Counted from the stretch's first letter, positions 34,719 through 43,720 are shown. The stretch is 64,000 nucleotides of DNA from Acidimicrobiaceae bacterium (GCA_003151475.1 PLXQ01000042.1:1-64000), one strand, 5' to 3'. Made by a program: numbers and translations. Notes: generated from the letters alone by a model not told the origin.

Positions 34719-35044
34719 CGAACCCTCCGACGAAGGCGATCAGCGATTGCCAGACAAATCTCCTCGGAGACCGAGACCCCGTCAGCCTCTGCTGCTTGCC
34801 TGAGAGCGAGGCTCAGATTGACGGGGAGCCGAACCCCCAGCACCTCGATCTCAGGGCGGTTACCGGACCGAAGATCTGAGAGGACCTGTTCCGCTTCTCG
34901 GCGTGTTCCCCGAACAGTCTTCGAGACCCGGCGTCTCGGTTGTCCAGGTGCGTGCGGCAGCTCGATGTCGACGCGCCAAGCACCGTGATCGACACGGACG
35001 ATGCCTCCAGTTCCCCGTTCTCGGCGTTGCCGAGAATTCGCCAC
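34715..35044 (-). CDS. Arm-binding domain / ribbon-helix-helix protein, candidate recombination directionality factor
   Basis: A 109-residue basic protein. Residues about 11-60 (GTGGIVRVDHGAWRVDIELP) closely resemble the arm-binding domain of the downstream integrase. Residues about 66-105 (VLGVRLPVNLSLALRQAAEA, SVSEEICLAIADRL) look like an Arc/MetJ-type ribbon-helix-helix. GTG 35044 is chosen because a TTGGAGG site lies just upstream; the frame is open to 35125. It overlaps int2 by 4 bp. A protein that binds the same arm sites as the integrase, and is co-translated with it, could direct excision or repress the operon. Confidence 0.72.
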   Translation of the reverse strand: MANSRQRRERGTGGIVRVDHGAWRVDIELPHAPGQPRRRVSKTVRGTRREAEQVLSDLRSGNRPEIEVLGVRLPVNLSLALRQAAEADGVSVSEEICLAIADRLRRRVR

Positions 35045-35084
35045 ACTCCGCCTCCAAGTAGTCCAACCGCCATCAGAACAGACG

Positions 35085-35109
35085 CTTGGTATAGCAACTT
35101 GGTATAGCA
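35085..35109. repeat. Tandem 12-bp direct repeat upstream of the integrase operon
   Basis: CTTGGTATAGCA occurs perfectly twice, at 35085-35096 and 35098-35109, between the small gene's start and the attachment repeat. Period 13 bp. Candidate arm-type sites or an operator for the arm/RHH protein. Confidence 0.45.
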
Positions 35110-35161
35110 GCGGGTAGGGTCGCAAACCTAATCAGATCGTAAAGTGCATCTGACCAGGACT

Positions 35162-35211
35162 TTCTTTGGAGCGGACGACGGGATTCGAACCCGCGACCCT
35201 CACCTTGGCAA
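35162..35211. repeat. Candidate attachment site within tRNA-Gly
   Basis: 50 bp identical to 6226-6275; it comprises the 3' 45 nt of the tRNA and 5 bases beyond. Because the tRNA is intact, insertion preserved the gene by restoring its 3' end. Confidence 0.88.
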
Positions 35212-35242
35212 GGTGATGCTCTACCAGCTGAGCCACGTCCGC
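35167..35242 (-). tRNA. tRNA-Gly (anticodon GCC)
   Basis: Read on the minus strand: acceptor GCGGACG pairs with CGTCCGC. The D-arm is GCTC/GAGC and the anticodon stem TCACC/GGTGA holds loop TTGCCAA (GCC anticodon). The T-arm is GCGGG with loop TTCGAAT, the discriminator base is U as usual for tRNA-Gly, and CCA is encoded. It is the integration target of the elements to its left. 76 nt including CCA. Confidence 0.96.
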
Positions 35243-35331
35243 CTGTTCGGGGGGCAGTCTATCAACGACTCAGAAGTGACCTGGGTCGTTGTCGGTCTTC
35301 TTCGGCCACGACCGGAGCGGTGGGAGATCGA

Positions 35332-36774
35332 TCAGGCCCAGTGGCCCCCGGAGCGGACGGCCGCCTTCACGAGCTGGCCGAGAGCCTCGGAGACCTGGTG
35401 GGCGAGGTGGTCCACCTCCGGCACGAGGTCACGGCATCCGAGGATCCCGACGTACAGGGTGCCGGTGTAGCTGATCACGGTGATGTTGAGGCCGACGCCG
35501 TCGGCCAGGGGGCCCACCGGGTAGAGAGCGACCAATCGTGCACCGGCGCACCAGAGCGCGACATCGGGCCCGGCGATGTTTGACACGAGAACGTTGAAAA
35601 GCGCGGGCACGTGATCGAAGAGTCGCAGATTTCCTGCCAGCCGGGCCACGCGGGAGGCGAGGGCAGGAACGGCCAGCTGCGCCCAGTCCCGCAAGAGATC
35701 CTCCGAGAGCAGCCGGGCCTGCTCTTTGGCCAACCGGGTGCCCGAGGAGATCACCCGCAGCCGCTCGACCGGGTCGGCCACGGTGGTGGCGAGCGAAACC
35801 AACATGGCGTGCACCTTGTTGCCGAGCACACCGGCGTCGGCGGACGTCCGGGTGGACATGGGGACCATGGCCACGAGGGGATCAGCGAGAACCTCCCCGC
35901 GCTCGGCCAGCAGTCGCCGCAGGCCGCCGGCGACACAGGCCAGGACGACGTCGTTGACGGTGCCGCCGAAGGCGTGGCGCACTGTCTGGACGTCCTCCAG
36001 GGACGCCTGGAGGAATGCGAAACGGCGGTGGGCCGAGATAGCGCCGTTGAGCGATGTGCGCGGAGCGCGAAAAGGCGCCGGCGGCGGATCGATGCCGTCC
36101 TCCTCGCGCAGGCGGCGGTTGCGCTCCGACAGTCCTCGTATGGCACCCACCGTGCGGTGCAGAGCCGAGGCCGCCCGCTCGGGCTGGCGTGTCAACGACG
36201 ACAGGGCCCCGGTCACCAGCTCGCGTTCGCTCGGCAGCTCTTCGGGCTGCCATCGACTATTGGGTGCCGGCACCACGCGCGGCTTCGGACCGAGGTCGAA
36301 GAAGGCGGCGAGCACCTCCGCCCCCGAGGCTCCGTCTATGGCGGCGTGGTGCAGCTTCACCACGATGGCGAAGTGGCCGGACTCGAGTCCCTCCACCACA
36401 TGCATTTCCCACAGCGGGCGATCGAGGTCGAGTGGACGACCGGCCACCTCGCCCACGAAGGCCGAGAGCTCGCCCGGTCCGCCGGGGGCGGGCACACTCG
36501 ATCGGCGCAGGTGGTAGTCCAGATCGAATTCCGGGTCCTCCACCCATACCGGGTGGTGGAGACCGAAGGGCACCCGGACGGCGCGCCGGCGCAAGGCCGG
36601 CACCAGATGGAGCCGCTCGGTGACGACCCGGCGGACGCCTGCGAAGAAGAGCGCCGGCTCGTCGGCCGTGGGCGACTCCGGTTCGAAGATCATCACGGCC
36701 GACACGTGCAGACGCATGGTGGCTGTCTCCATGGCCAGGAAGCTGGCATCGAGACCGCTCAGACGTTCCACCAC
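35332..36774 (-). CDS. Wax ester synthase/diacylglycerol acyltransferase (WS/DGAT)
   Basis: A 480-residue acyltransferase that makes triacylglycerol or wax esters from acyl-CoA. The N-terminus LSGLDASFLAMETATMRLHV is family-typical. The active-site HHxxxDG is HHAAIDG at about 142-148. The C-terminal segment with NVLVSNIAGPD and the GPLADGVGLNITVISYTG block is also present. Cytoplasmic or membrane-associated. It is the first core-side gene after the tRNA and is convergent to nothing; 27 bp separate it from dut on the same strand. Confidence 0.92.
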   Translation of the reverse strand: MVERLSGLDASFLAMETATMRLHVSAVMIFEPESPTADEPALFFAGVRRVVTERLHLVPALRRRAVRVPFGLHHPVWVEDPEFDLDYHLRRSSVPAPGGPGELSAFVGEVAGRPLDLDRPLWEMHVVEGLESGHFAIVVKLHHAAIDGASGAEVLAAFFDLGPKPRVVPAPNSRWQPEELPSERELVTGALSSLTRQPERAASALHRTVGAIRGLSERNRRLREEDGIDPPPAPFRAPRTSLNGAISAHRRFAFLQASLEDVQTVRHAFGGTVNDVVLACVAGGLRRLLAERGEVLADPLVAMVPMSTRTSADAGVLGNKVHAMLVSLATTVADPVERLRVISSGTRLAKEQARLLSEDLLRDWAQLAVPALASRVARLAGNLRLFDHVPALFNVLVSNIAGPDVALWCAGARLVALYPVGPLADGVGLNITVISYTGTLYVGILGCRDLVPEVDHLAHQVSEALGQLVKAAVRSGGHWA

Positions 36775-36801
36775 TGGATACTCCGTGACCGGCGCCGGTG
36801 C

Positions 36802-37245
36802 CTACCGGCCCGTGTGGCCGAAGCCGCCGAGCCCCCGGGTGCTGGCGGGGAGCTGTCCCGTGTCGGTCTCGGAAAATTTCGCCTCTTCGATGGCCTGGAT
36901 GACAAGTTGCGCGATCCGGTCACCCCGCTTGACCTCATAGGGCCGTGACGGGTCGGTGTTGACGAGCAGGACACGCAACTCGTCGCGGTAGCCGGCGTCG
37001 ATCAGCCCCGGTGTGTTGAGGCAGGTGACTCCGTGGCGCAGGGCGAGCCCACTACGGGGAAGGACGAACCCGGCGTATCCCGGCGGTAGGGCCATGGCCA
37101 CGCCGGTGGGCACGAGCGCCCGGCCTCCGGCCGGTCCGAGCACGGCGTCTTCACGCGCGTAGAGGTCGGCGCCGGCGTCACCGTGGTGTGCGTAGGACGG
37201 GACGGGTAGGTCGGGATCGAGCCGGACGAGCGGGACCTCGAGCAC
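36802..37245 (-). CDS. dut: dUTP diphosphatase
   Basis: A 147-residue trimeric dUTPase that hydrolyses dUTP to dUMP and pyrophosphate. All motifs are visible: HHGDAGADLYA (motif 1), PRSGLALRHG (2), GLIDAGYRDEL (3), RGDRIAQLVI (4) and the C-terminal RGLGGFGHTG arm (5). Full length. Divergent from orn across about 80 bp. Confidence 0.96.
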   Translation of the reverse strand: MLEVPLVRLDPDLPVPSYAHHGDAGADLYAREDAVLGPAGGRALVPTGVAMALPPGYAGFVLPRSGLALRHGVTCLNTPGLIDAGYRDELRVLLVNTDPSRPYEVKRGDRIAQLVIQAIEEAKFSETDTGQLPASTRGLGGFGHTGR

Positions 37246-37326
37246 GGGGCGACCCTACCCGGCCGACGCCGGTCCCTGCCTGGGCCGGCTCAGGTGCGAT
37301 CCCGGGGAACAGTTAGCATCGCCTGC

Positions 37327-37872
37327 GTGCTCGTATGGATGGACCTGGAGATGACCGGCCTCGACCCGGCGCGCCACACCATCGTCGAGATCGCCACCCT
37401 GGTCACCGACGACGACCTGACGGTGCTGGCCGAGGGTCCGGACCTGGTGATCCACGCCGACGCCGAGGCCCTGGCCAAGATGGATGATTTCGTCCGGAAG
37501 ATGCACACGAGGTCGGGGCTGCTCGAGGCCATGGAAGCGTCCACCCTCAGCCTGGCCGACGCCGGCCGACAGACCCTCGAGTTCATCCGGGCGCACGTCC
37601 CCGAGCAGCGCACCGTGCCCCTGTGTGGCAACTCGATCGGGACCGATCGTCGCTTCCTCGACGCCCAGCTGCCTGACATCGAGAACTGGCTCCACTACCG
37701 GTCGGTGGACGTTTCCACCGTGAAGGAGCTGTGCCGGCGGTGGTACCCCGACGTCTACGCCAACGCCCCGGCCAAGGGAACGGCACACCGGGCTCTGGAG
37801 GACATCCAGGAATCGCTGGCCGAACTCGCCTATTACCGCGACGCCATCTTCGTGAAAAAAGGACAGCCATGA
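37327..37872 (+). CDS. orn: Oligoribonuclease
   Basis: A 181-residue DEDDh 3'-5' exoribonuclease that degrades nanoRNA and pGpG. VWMDLEMTGLD carries the first Asp/Glu pair, GNSIGTDRRFLD the middle Asp, and GTAHRALEDIQES the His and last Asp. GTG 37327 gives the canonical N-terminus; an open extension to 37294 lacks support. Its stop overlaps the next gene's start (ATGA). Confidence 0.95.
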   Translation: MLVWMDLEMTGLDPARHTIVEIATLVTDDDLTVLAEGPDLVIHADAEALAKMDDFVRKMHTRSGLLEAMEASTLSLADAGRQTLEFIRAHVPEQRTVPLCGNSIGTDRRFLDAQLPDIENWLHYRSVDVSTVKELCRRWYPDVYANAPAKGTAHRALEDIQESLAELAYYRDAIFVKKGQP

Positions 37873-38921
37873 AACTCCGCACTCTGGGTCACACAGGTAT
37901 GCACGTCTCTCCTCTCTGCCTGGGCGCCATGATGTTCGGCGCCTGGGGGAACTCCGACCCCGAGGACTGCGTCCGGATCATCCATGCGGCGCTCGACGCC
38001 GGCATCAACTTCGTCGACACCGCCGATGTGTACTCCGCCGGGGAGTCCGAGGAGATCGTGGCCAAGGCCCTGGCCGGTGGGCGACGCGACAACGTGATAC
38101 TGGCCACCAAGTTCCATGCCCCTATGGGAGCCGACGCCAATATGACCGGGAACTCGCGGCGGTGGATCATCCGCGAGGTCGAGAACAGCCTGCGCCGATT
38201 GCGGACTGACTGGATCGATCTGTATCAGGTCCACCGACCGGATCCGACATGTGACATCGACGACACGCTGGGGGCGCTGTCCGACCTCGTGCACCAGGGC
38301 AAGGTGCGGGCCATCGGCTCCTCGACGTTCCCCGGCGATCTGATCGTCGAAGCGCAATGGGTGGCCGAGCGTCGGCACCGGGAGCGCTTCGTGTGCGAGC
38401 AGCCCCCATACTCGATCCTGGCCCGGGGGATCGAGACCGAGGTGCTCCCCGCCTGCCAGCGTTATGCGATGGGTGTGATCGTGTGGAGCCCGCTGAACGG
38501 GGGATGGCTCACCGGCCGCTACCGCAAGGACGCTCCGCTGCCCGAGGGCGGCCGGGCCAGCCGGATGCCCTCGCGCTACGACCCCAAGCGGCCGCAGGTG
38601 ACGGCCAAGCTCGAGGCCATCGAAGCCCTCATCCCCGTGGCCGAGGATGCCGGCGTGTCACTCGGCCACATGGCCCTCGCCTTCTCCCTCACCCATCCGG
38701 CCGTTACCTCGGCCATCATCGGCCCGCGGACGATGGAGCAGATGGTCGACGCCCTCGGCGCTATCGACGTGGCGCTGTCGGACGAGACCCTCGACCGGAT
38801 CGACGCCGTGGTCGCTCCCGGAGTCACCCTTGACCCCGAAGACCGGGGATGGACACCGCCGTGGGTGTCCGAGGCCTGGCGCCGGCGCCGCCCGCCCGCC
38901 ATCCGGAGCTCGGCCGACTGA
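37869..38921 (+). CDS. Aldo/keto reductase
   Basis: A 350-residue NAD(P)H-dependent TIM-barrel reductase. Landmarks are LGHTGMHVSPLCLGAMMFG at the N-terminus, the catalytic Asp/Tyr in FVDTADVYSAGESE, Lys in LATKFHAP and His in IDLYQVHRPDP. GSSTFPG and the late SAIIGPRTMEQ build the cofactor pocket. Substrate unknown. It is co-translated with orn through a 4-bp overlap, although the functions are unrelated. Confidence 0.9.
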   Translation: MKLRTLGHTGMHVSPLCLGAMMFGAWGNSDPEDCVRIIHAALDAGINFVDTADVYSAGESEEIVAKALAGGRRDNVILATKFHAPMGADANMTGNSRRWIIREVENSLRRLRTDWIDLYQVHRPDPTCDIDDTLGALSDLVHQGKVRAIGSSTFPGDLIVEAQWVAERRHRERFVCEQPPYSILARGIETEVLPACQRYAMGVIVWSPLNGGWLTGRYRKDAPLPEGGRASRMPSRYDPKRPQVTAKLEAIEALIPVAEDAGVSLGHMALAFSLTHPAVTSAIIGPRTMEQMVDALGAIDVALSDETLDRIDAVVAPGVTLDPEDRGWTPPWVSEAWRRRRPPAIRSSAD

Positions 38922-39075
38922 ACAGCCCGACAGACCAACCCGACTGATTCGTCGGACGTACTCACCCCGACTGACCCGTCCCGCATGCGGCCCCAGCCGG
39001 CTGCGCCCCCGGGTCCGCCGCTCAACCGGGCGGCGGCCACCACCATCAGTGAACGAGACCCAGGAAAGGAACGTC

Positions 39076-40848
39076 ATGTCGCCTACGGCGCCGATGTCGA
39101 TCGAGGAGGCGAACCGCACCCTCACGGCCCCGGGACAGATGTTCGAGATGGAGGACGTCGACATCCGCGGAGTGGTCACCCGGGTGTGGAAGAACGCCCC
39201 CGCCGGACTGGGCGCCATTCTCGAGCTGTCGCGGAGCCACGGCGACAAGGACTATCTCGTCTATGAGGACGAACGGACGACGTTCGAGGAGAACTACCGG
39301 ATGTCGGGCACCGTGGCCCGGGCCCTGCGGGAGCGCTTCGGGGTGGAGACGGGCGATCGGGTCTCCATCGTGATGCGCAACCTGCCCGAATGGGCTGTGG
39401 CTTTCTGGGCCACGGCCGCCGCCGGGGCGGTGACCGTGCCGCTGAACGCGTGGTGGACAGGAGCCGAGCTCGAGTACGGGCTCCATGACTCGGGCACCGC
39501 CGTCGCCTTCGTGGACACAGAGAGGCTGGGCCGCCTGCGCCCGCACTTCGAGGCCCTGCCGAACCTGCGCGCCGTGGTGGTGACCAACGAGGACCGTGGG
39601 TCCGAGCACGATCTGCCCGAGTGTTCGGTGCCGGTGATCAGATTCTCCGAGCTGGTGGGCGAAGGGAGCGCCGACGGGGCGGTGACCTTGCCCGAGGTGG
39701 AGCTCGCCCCCGAGGACGACGCCACCATCTTCTACACGTCGGGGACTACGGGGAAGCCCAAGGGGGCGGTGGGCACGCACCGGAACATGGCCACGAACCT
39801 GATGAGCCTGTACTTCTTGAACGCCCGGGCCTCGATCCGCCGCAGCACGGGGCCGGGCGACGGCGCCGGCGTGGACGGCAACGCCTACCTGCTGTCGGTG
39901 CCGCTGTTCCACGCCACCGGGTGCCACTCCATCTTGGTGGCCAACACCGCGGCGGGGAACAAGCTGGTGATGATGCACCACTGGAACCCCGAACGGGCCC
40001 TGGAGCTGATCGAACGGGAGCGGATCACCACCTTCGGGGGCGTGCCGGCCATGGCCATGCAGGTGATCGATTCCCCCGACTTCACCCGGCGCGACACCTC
40101 ATCGGTGCGTTCGGTGGCCTACGGCGGGGCCCCGGCCCCACCCGATCTCGTGCGGCGGATCAAGGAGCACTTCCCCGTGGGATCGCCCTCCAACGGCTAC
40201 GGGCTGACCGAGACGTCGTCGGTCACCACCATGAACGTGGGCGACGACTATGTCCGCAAGCCCGACAGCGTGGGGCCGCCCGTTCCCGTGTGCGACGTGG
40301 CCGTGGTGCCCGATGGTTTCGAGGGCCCCGAGCCGACGGCCGAGATGGCGTCCGGACCCGACGTGGTGGGCGAGCTGTGGATCAAGGGCCCGAACATCGT
40401 GCGGGGCTACTGGAACAAGCCCGAGGCCACGGCCGCCTCGTTCACCCGGGGATGGCTGCATTCGGGCGATATCGCCCGGGTCGACGAGGAAGGCTTCGTG
40501 CACATCGTCGACCGGGCCAAGGACATGATCATCCGGGGCGGCGAGAACGTCTACGGCGTGGAAGTCGAGGCCGCTCTGTTCGAGCACCCCGCCGTGGCCG
40601 ACTGCGCCGTGATCGGTGTCCCGCACCCGGTGCTGGGCGAAGAGGTGGGCGCCGCCATCGTCCTGCGCCCGGGAACCACGGTCACCGCCGAAGAGCTGAG
40701 CCGGTTCGCCCGCGAGCGTCTGGCGTCGTTCATGGTCCCCGCCCATTTCTGGTTCTTATCCGAGCCGCTGCCCCGCAATCCCCAGGGGAAGGCGCTCAAA
40801 CGTGAACTGCGAAGCACGCTCGTCGGCGACATGCCGGTGATCCCGTGA
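39076..40848 (+). CDS. Acyl-CoA synthetase (AMP-forming)
   Basis: A 590-residue class I adenylate-forming ligase that activates a carboxylic acid as its CoA thioester. Motifs are YTSGTTGKPKGAV (P-loop), NGYGLTETSS (A5), LHSGDIARVDEEGFVHIVDR (A7/A8), RGGENVYGVEVE and the C-terminal catalytic Lys in NPQGKALKREL. A GAAAGGA ribosome binding site precedes ATG 39076. Overlaps the SDR at 40845 by 4 bp, so the pair probably acts in fatty-acid or steroid-type catabolism. Confidence 0.92.
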   Translation: MSPTAPMSIEEANRTLTAPGQMFEMEDVDIRGVVTRVWKNAPAGLGAILELSRSHGDKDYLVYEDERTTFEENYRMSGTVARALRERFGVETGDRVSIVMRNLPEWAVAFWATAAAGAVTVPLNAWWTGAELEYGLHDSGTAVAFVDTERLGRLRPHFEALPNLRAVVVTNEDRGSEHDLPECSVPVIRFSELVGEGSADGAVTLPEVELAPEDDATIFYTSGTTGKPKGAVGTHRNMATNLMSLYFLNARASIRRSTGPGDGAGVDGNAYLLSVPLFHATGCHSILVANTAAGNKLVMMHHWNPERALELIERERITTFGGVPAMAMQVIDSPDFTRRDTSSVRSVAYGGAPAPPDLVRRIKEHFPVGSPSNGYGLTETSSVTTMNVGDDYVRKPDSVGPPVPVCDVAVVPDGFEGPEPTAEMASGPDVVGELWIKGPNIVRGYWNKPEATAASFTRGWLHSGDIARVDEEGFVHIVDRAKDMIIRGGENVYGVEVEAALFEHPAVADCAVIGVPHPVLGEEVGAAIVLRPGTTVTAEELSRFARERLASFMVPAHFWFLSEPLPRNPQGKALKRELRSTLVGDMPVIP

Positions 40849-41681
40849 CCGGGGCGACGCCGTCGACGGCATCATCAGGCCCCCAGCCGCGGTCGCTTCT
40901 GCTCGAGGGTGAGCGGGCCGTGATCACGGGTGGTGGATCGGGGATCGGCCGGGCCGTGTGTCAGCGGTTCGCCGCTCACGGGGCCCGGGTGGCGGTTCTC
41001 GACATCGACAAGAGCGCGGCCGAGGCCACGGCCGAGACTGTCGGCGGCATGGCCTTCGAGGTCGACGTCACCGATGCCGAGGCCATGCGGGCAACCGTCG
41101 ACGACGCCGCGCGCCAGCTGGGCGGGCTGTCGCTGATGATGAACAACGCCGGGGGCAGCACCATGGCCCCGCTGGCGGGGTGGGATCCCGACGAGTGGGA
41201 CCGACTGGTGCGGCTGAACCTGCACGGCGTGTTCAACGGGATGCGCGCCGGCGTTCCCCATCTGCTGGCCGGCGGGGGCGGGGCCGTCGTCAACACCTCC
41301 TCGATCAGCGGCACCCGTCCGTCGGCCGGCGAGGCGCCGTACGCGGCAGCCAAGGCCGGGGTGATGGCCCTCACGGCCTCGGCCGCCCTCGAGTACGGAC
41401 CCGTGATCCGGGTGAACGCCGTGGCGCCGGGGATGATCCGGACCAACCTGACCAGGCCCCTTCTCGACGGGCTGCCCGACGAGGTGGAGCGCTATGTGCG
41501 GACGACGCCCATGGGCCGGGTGGGCGATCCGCAGGACATCGCCGACGTCGTTGTCTTTCTGTGCTCCGACCTGGCCCGGTTCATCACCGGACAGACCCTG
41601 GTGGTGGACGGGGGGATGACGCTGCACGGCGCCGGGGTGGACGGCCTCTTCGACCGCTTCTTCGCCGGCCCCACCACATAG
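40845..41681 (+). CDS. Short-chain dehydrogenase/reductase
   Basis: A 278-residue SDR. It has TGGGSGIGRA, NNAGG, catalytic Ser in NTSSISG and Tyr-x-x-x-Lys in YAAAK, and the C-terminal GQTLVVDGGMTL typical of the FabG-like subgroup. It is translationally coupled (GTGA) to the acyl-CoA synthetase. Likely an NAD(P)-dependent hydroxyacyl or alcohol oxidoreductase; substrate unknown. Confidence 0.92.
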   Translation: MTGATPSTASSGPQPRSLLLEGERAVITGGGSGIGRAVCQRFAAHGARVAVLDIDKSAAEATAETVGGMAFEVDVTDAEAMRATVDDAARQLGGLSLMMNNAGGSTMAPLAGWDPDEWDRLVRLNLHGVFNGMRAGVPHLLAGGGGAVVNTSSISGTRPSAGEAPYAAAKAGVMALTASAALEYGPVIRVNAVAPGMIRTNLTRPLLDGLPDEVERYVRTTPMGRVGDPQDIADVVVFLCSDLARFITGQTLVVDGGMTLHGAGVDGLFDRFFAGPTT

Positions 41682-41702
41682 GGCCTTCGAGCAGATAGGG
41701 CC

Positions 41703-42368
41703 CTAGAGCAGGCGGCGTTCGGAAGCCCAGCGGGTGAGTTGGTGCCTGCTCGAGAGCTGGAGCTTGCGCAAAACAGCCGAGACGTGGCTCTCCACCGTCT
41801 TTATGGAGATCGAGAGCTCCCGGGCCACCTCTTTGTAGGCGTAGCCGCGGGCGATGAGTCGCAGGACCTCGCGCTCGCGCGGGGTGAGCTGATCGAGCTC
41901 GGGGTCGAAGATCACCGTGCCGGTGGCCGCTGCCGTCGGCTCGACGGCGAAGGCGTCGAGGACGAAGCCGGCCAGACGGGGCGAGAAGACGGCGTCACCG
42001 TCGGCGATGCGGACGATGGCTTCGGTGAGCTCGGCGCCCGAGATGGTCTTGGTCACATAGCCGCGGGCTCCGGCCCGGATGACGCCGATGACGTCCTCGG
42101 CCGCGTCGGAGACCGAGAGGGCCAGGAAACGGACGTCGGGATGGAGACGGCCGACGGCCTCGATGACGGCCTGGCCGCCGCCGTCGGGCATATGGACGTC
42201 GACCAGGACCACGTCGGGGAGTCGTTCACCGATGAGCTCGATGGCGGCGGCCACCTCGTCGGCCTCCCCCACCACCTCCACCTCGGGCCCGAGCTCGGTG
42301 CGGACGCCGGCACGAAAGAGACGATGGTCGTCGACCAAAAAGACGCGAAGGGGACGGCGGGTGCTCAT
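41703..42368 (-). CDS. NarL/LuxR-type response regulator
   Basis: A 221-residue regulator. The receiver domain has the acidic pocket (LVDDHRLFR), phospho-acceptor Asp57 (VVLVDVHMPDGG), Ser/Thr in ALSVSD and Lys in YVTKT. The LuxR helix-turn-helix is at about 155-215 (LTPREREVLRLIARGYAYKE). The start overlaps the sensor kinase stop by 4 bp. The likely target is the divergent PspC membrane protein at 43802, as in envelope-stress systems; this is inferred. Confidence 0.93.
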   Translation of the reverse strand: MSTRRPLRVFLVDDHRLFRAGVRTELGPEVEVVGEADEVAAAIELIGERLPDVVLVDVHMPDGGGQAVIEAVGRLHPDVRFLALSVSDAAEDVIGVIRAGARGYVTKTISGAELTEAIVRIADGDAVFSPRLAGFVLDAFAVEPTAAATGTVIFDPELDQLTPREREVLRLIARGYAYKEVARELSISIKTVESHVSAVLRKLQLSSRHQLTRWASERRLL

Positions 42369-43720
42369 GGGGCGCTTCGCTCTCGGGGCATGACGAGCTC
42401 GACCTCGGTCCCCTCCCCCGGGGTGCTCTCGATATCGGCCGTGCCCCCGTTGCGCGTCATCCGGGCCCGGATTGACTCGGAGATACCGCGGCGGTCCTCT
42501 CCCACCGCGCCGGGATCGAAGCCCTTGCCGCGGTCACGGACGAACAGAGAGACCCGGGCCGGCTCCACCTCCACGAAGAGCGAGACCGTGTCCGCCCCCG
42601 ACCAGGCCGCGGCGTTGACCGTGGCTTCGCGACCGGCCGCCAAAAGAGCGCGCAATTCGTCGGTCAGGACGCAGTCCCCCACCACCACCGTCTCGACGGC
42701 GACGCCGTGGCTCTCCTCGGTGTCGCGCTCGATGACGGCGACGCCCTCGGCCAGGGTGGCGACGGCCGAGGCGTCGAAGGCCCCGGGGGCGCGTCCGTCG
42801 AAGAGCCAGGCCCGCAGCTCGCGCTCCTGGGCCCGGGCCAGCCGGGTGACCTCGCGGGGATCGGCCGACGACCGCTGGATGAGCGCCAGGGTCTGGAGGA
42901 CCGAGTCGTGGATGGTGGCGGCCATGTCGGCGCGCTCCTGGCTGCGGACGCGTTCGCGGCGCTCCACGGCCAGGTCCCGGGCGATGGCCAACCACCAGGG
43001 ACCGAAGACAACCAGGAAACCGAGGATGACGACGACGGCCGAGACCACGGCCTCGAGGGTGGCGCCGGTGGGGTGGCGGGTGGCCACCAGTCCGCCGAGG
43101 CCGACGGCGACGAGAACGACGCCGATGATCACGCGGGCGACGAGGGCCGTCCGGGTCGGTCTCTCGGGGAGCCCGGGGATGGGGGCCTGTTGGAGGATCT
43201 CGCGGAGAAAGGCCTTCTCCTCGTCGGCCGCGTCGCGCCAGACCACGGCCAGGCCGGCCACACCGAAAGAGACGGGCCAGAAGAAGTTGGCGGCGAAGCC
43301 CAGGCCCAGAGCGACCAGAGCGATGAGGAGGCAGCCGAGAACGGTGGCCAGAGCCAGACCGAGCGCCACCGTGCGGCGGTCGGCCAGAGCACGCCGGCCG
43401 ATGGGGACCTCGTCTCCTTGACGGGTTATGACCAGCCAGGCCAGGACGTAGACGGCGAAGCCCGAGGCGTCGCCGAGCGAGAGGATGGCGAAGAGCAGGC
43501 GGATCAGGTTGGCATCGACCCCGAAGCGGGCCGACAGTCCCCCCGCCACACCGGCCGCCATCCGGTCGGTGGTGCTCCGGCGCAGGGGGCCGTCCTGACG
43601 CGGGACCCGCCAGCGGGGACGTCGGTGATGACTCGTCGGTGGCCGCTCGAAGCCGGAGATGTCGTCGGGGATGGGTCGATGATCGCATGGCGCATTGCCC
43701 CTCACCACCGGGAAGGTCAC
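42365..43720 (-). CDS. PspC-domain sensor histidine kinase
   Basis: A 451-residue membrane kinase. A PspC domain (about 50-110: TTDRMAAGVAGGLSARFGVD) leads into membrane helices (about 115-235). The dimerisation/phosphoacceptor segment is ADMAATIHDSVLQTLALIQR, and a HATPase core contains LFVRDRGKGFDPG and the GISESIRARM segment. The short HisKA_3-type acceptor fits a NarL-type partner. The start GTG 43720 is only one option. Divergent from the PspC protein at 43802. Confidence 0.9.
   Translation of the reverse strand: MTFPVVRGNAPCDHRPIPDDISGFERPPTSHHRRPRWRVPRQDGPLRRSTTDRMAAGVAGGLSARFGVDANLIRLLFAILSLGDASGFAVYVLAWLVITRQGDEVPIGRRALADRRTVALGLALATVLGCLLIALVALGLGFAANFFWPVSFGVAGLAVVWRDAADEEKAFLREILQQAPIPGLPERPTRTALVARVIIGVVLVAVGLGGLVATRHPTGATLEAVVSAVVVILGFLVVFGPWWLAIARDLAVERRERVRSQERADMAATIHDSVLQTLALIQRSSADPREVTRLARAQERELRAWLFDGRAPGAFDASAVATLAEGVAVIERDTEESHGVAVETVVVGDCVLTDELRALLAAGREATVNAAAWSGADTVSLFVEVEPARVSLFVRDRGKGFDPGAVGEDRRGISESIRARMTRNGGTADIESTPGEGTEVELVMPRERSAP

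Larger units (their letters stand above)
6226..35211. mobile_element. Candidate integrated genomic element at tRNA-Gly(GCC)
   Basis: Bounded by perfect 50-bp direct repeats that reproduce the tRNA-Gly 3' end. The tyrosine integrase at 33510-34718 and its small partner gene lie just inside the tRNA-side repeat, the usual layout for tRNA-integrated elements. The interior holds stress and DNA-repair genes, a ClC channel, carbohydrate-oxidation genes and several decayed transposases. No replication, conjugation or phage structural gene is recognised, so it looks like a genomic island or a mobilisable element without its own transfer genes. Several internal genes are broken, suggesting long residence. 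Confidence 0.8.
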
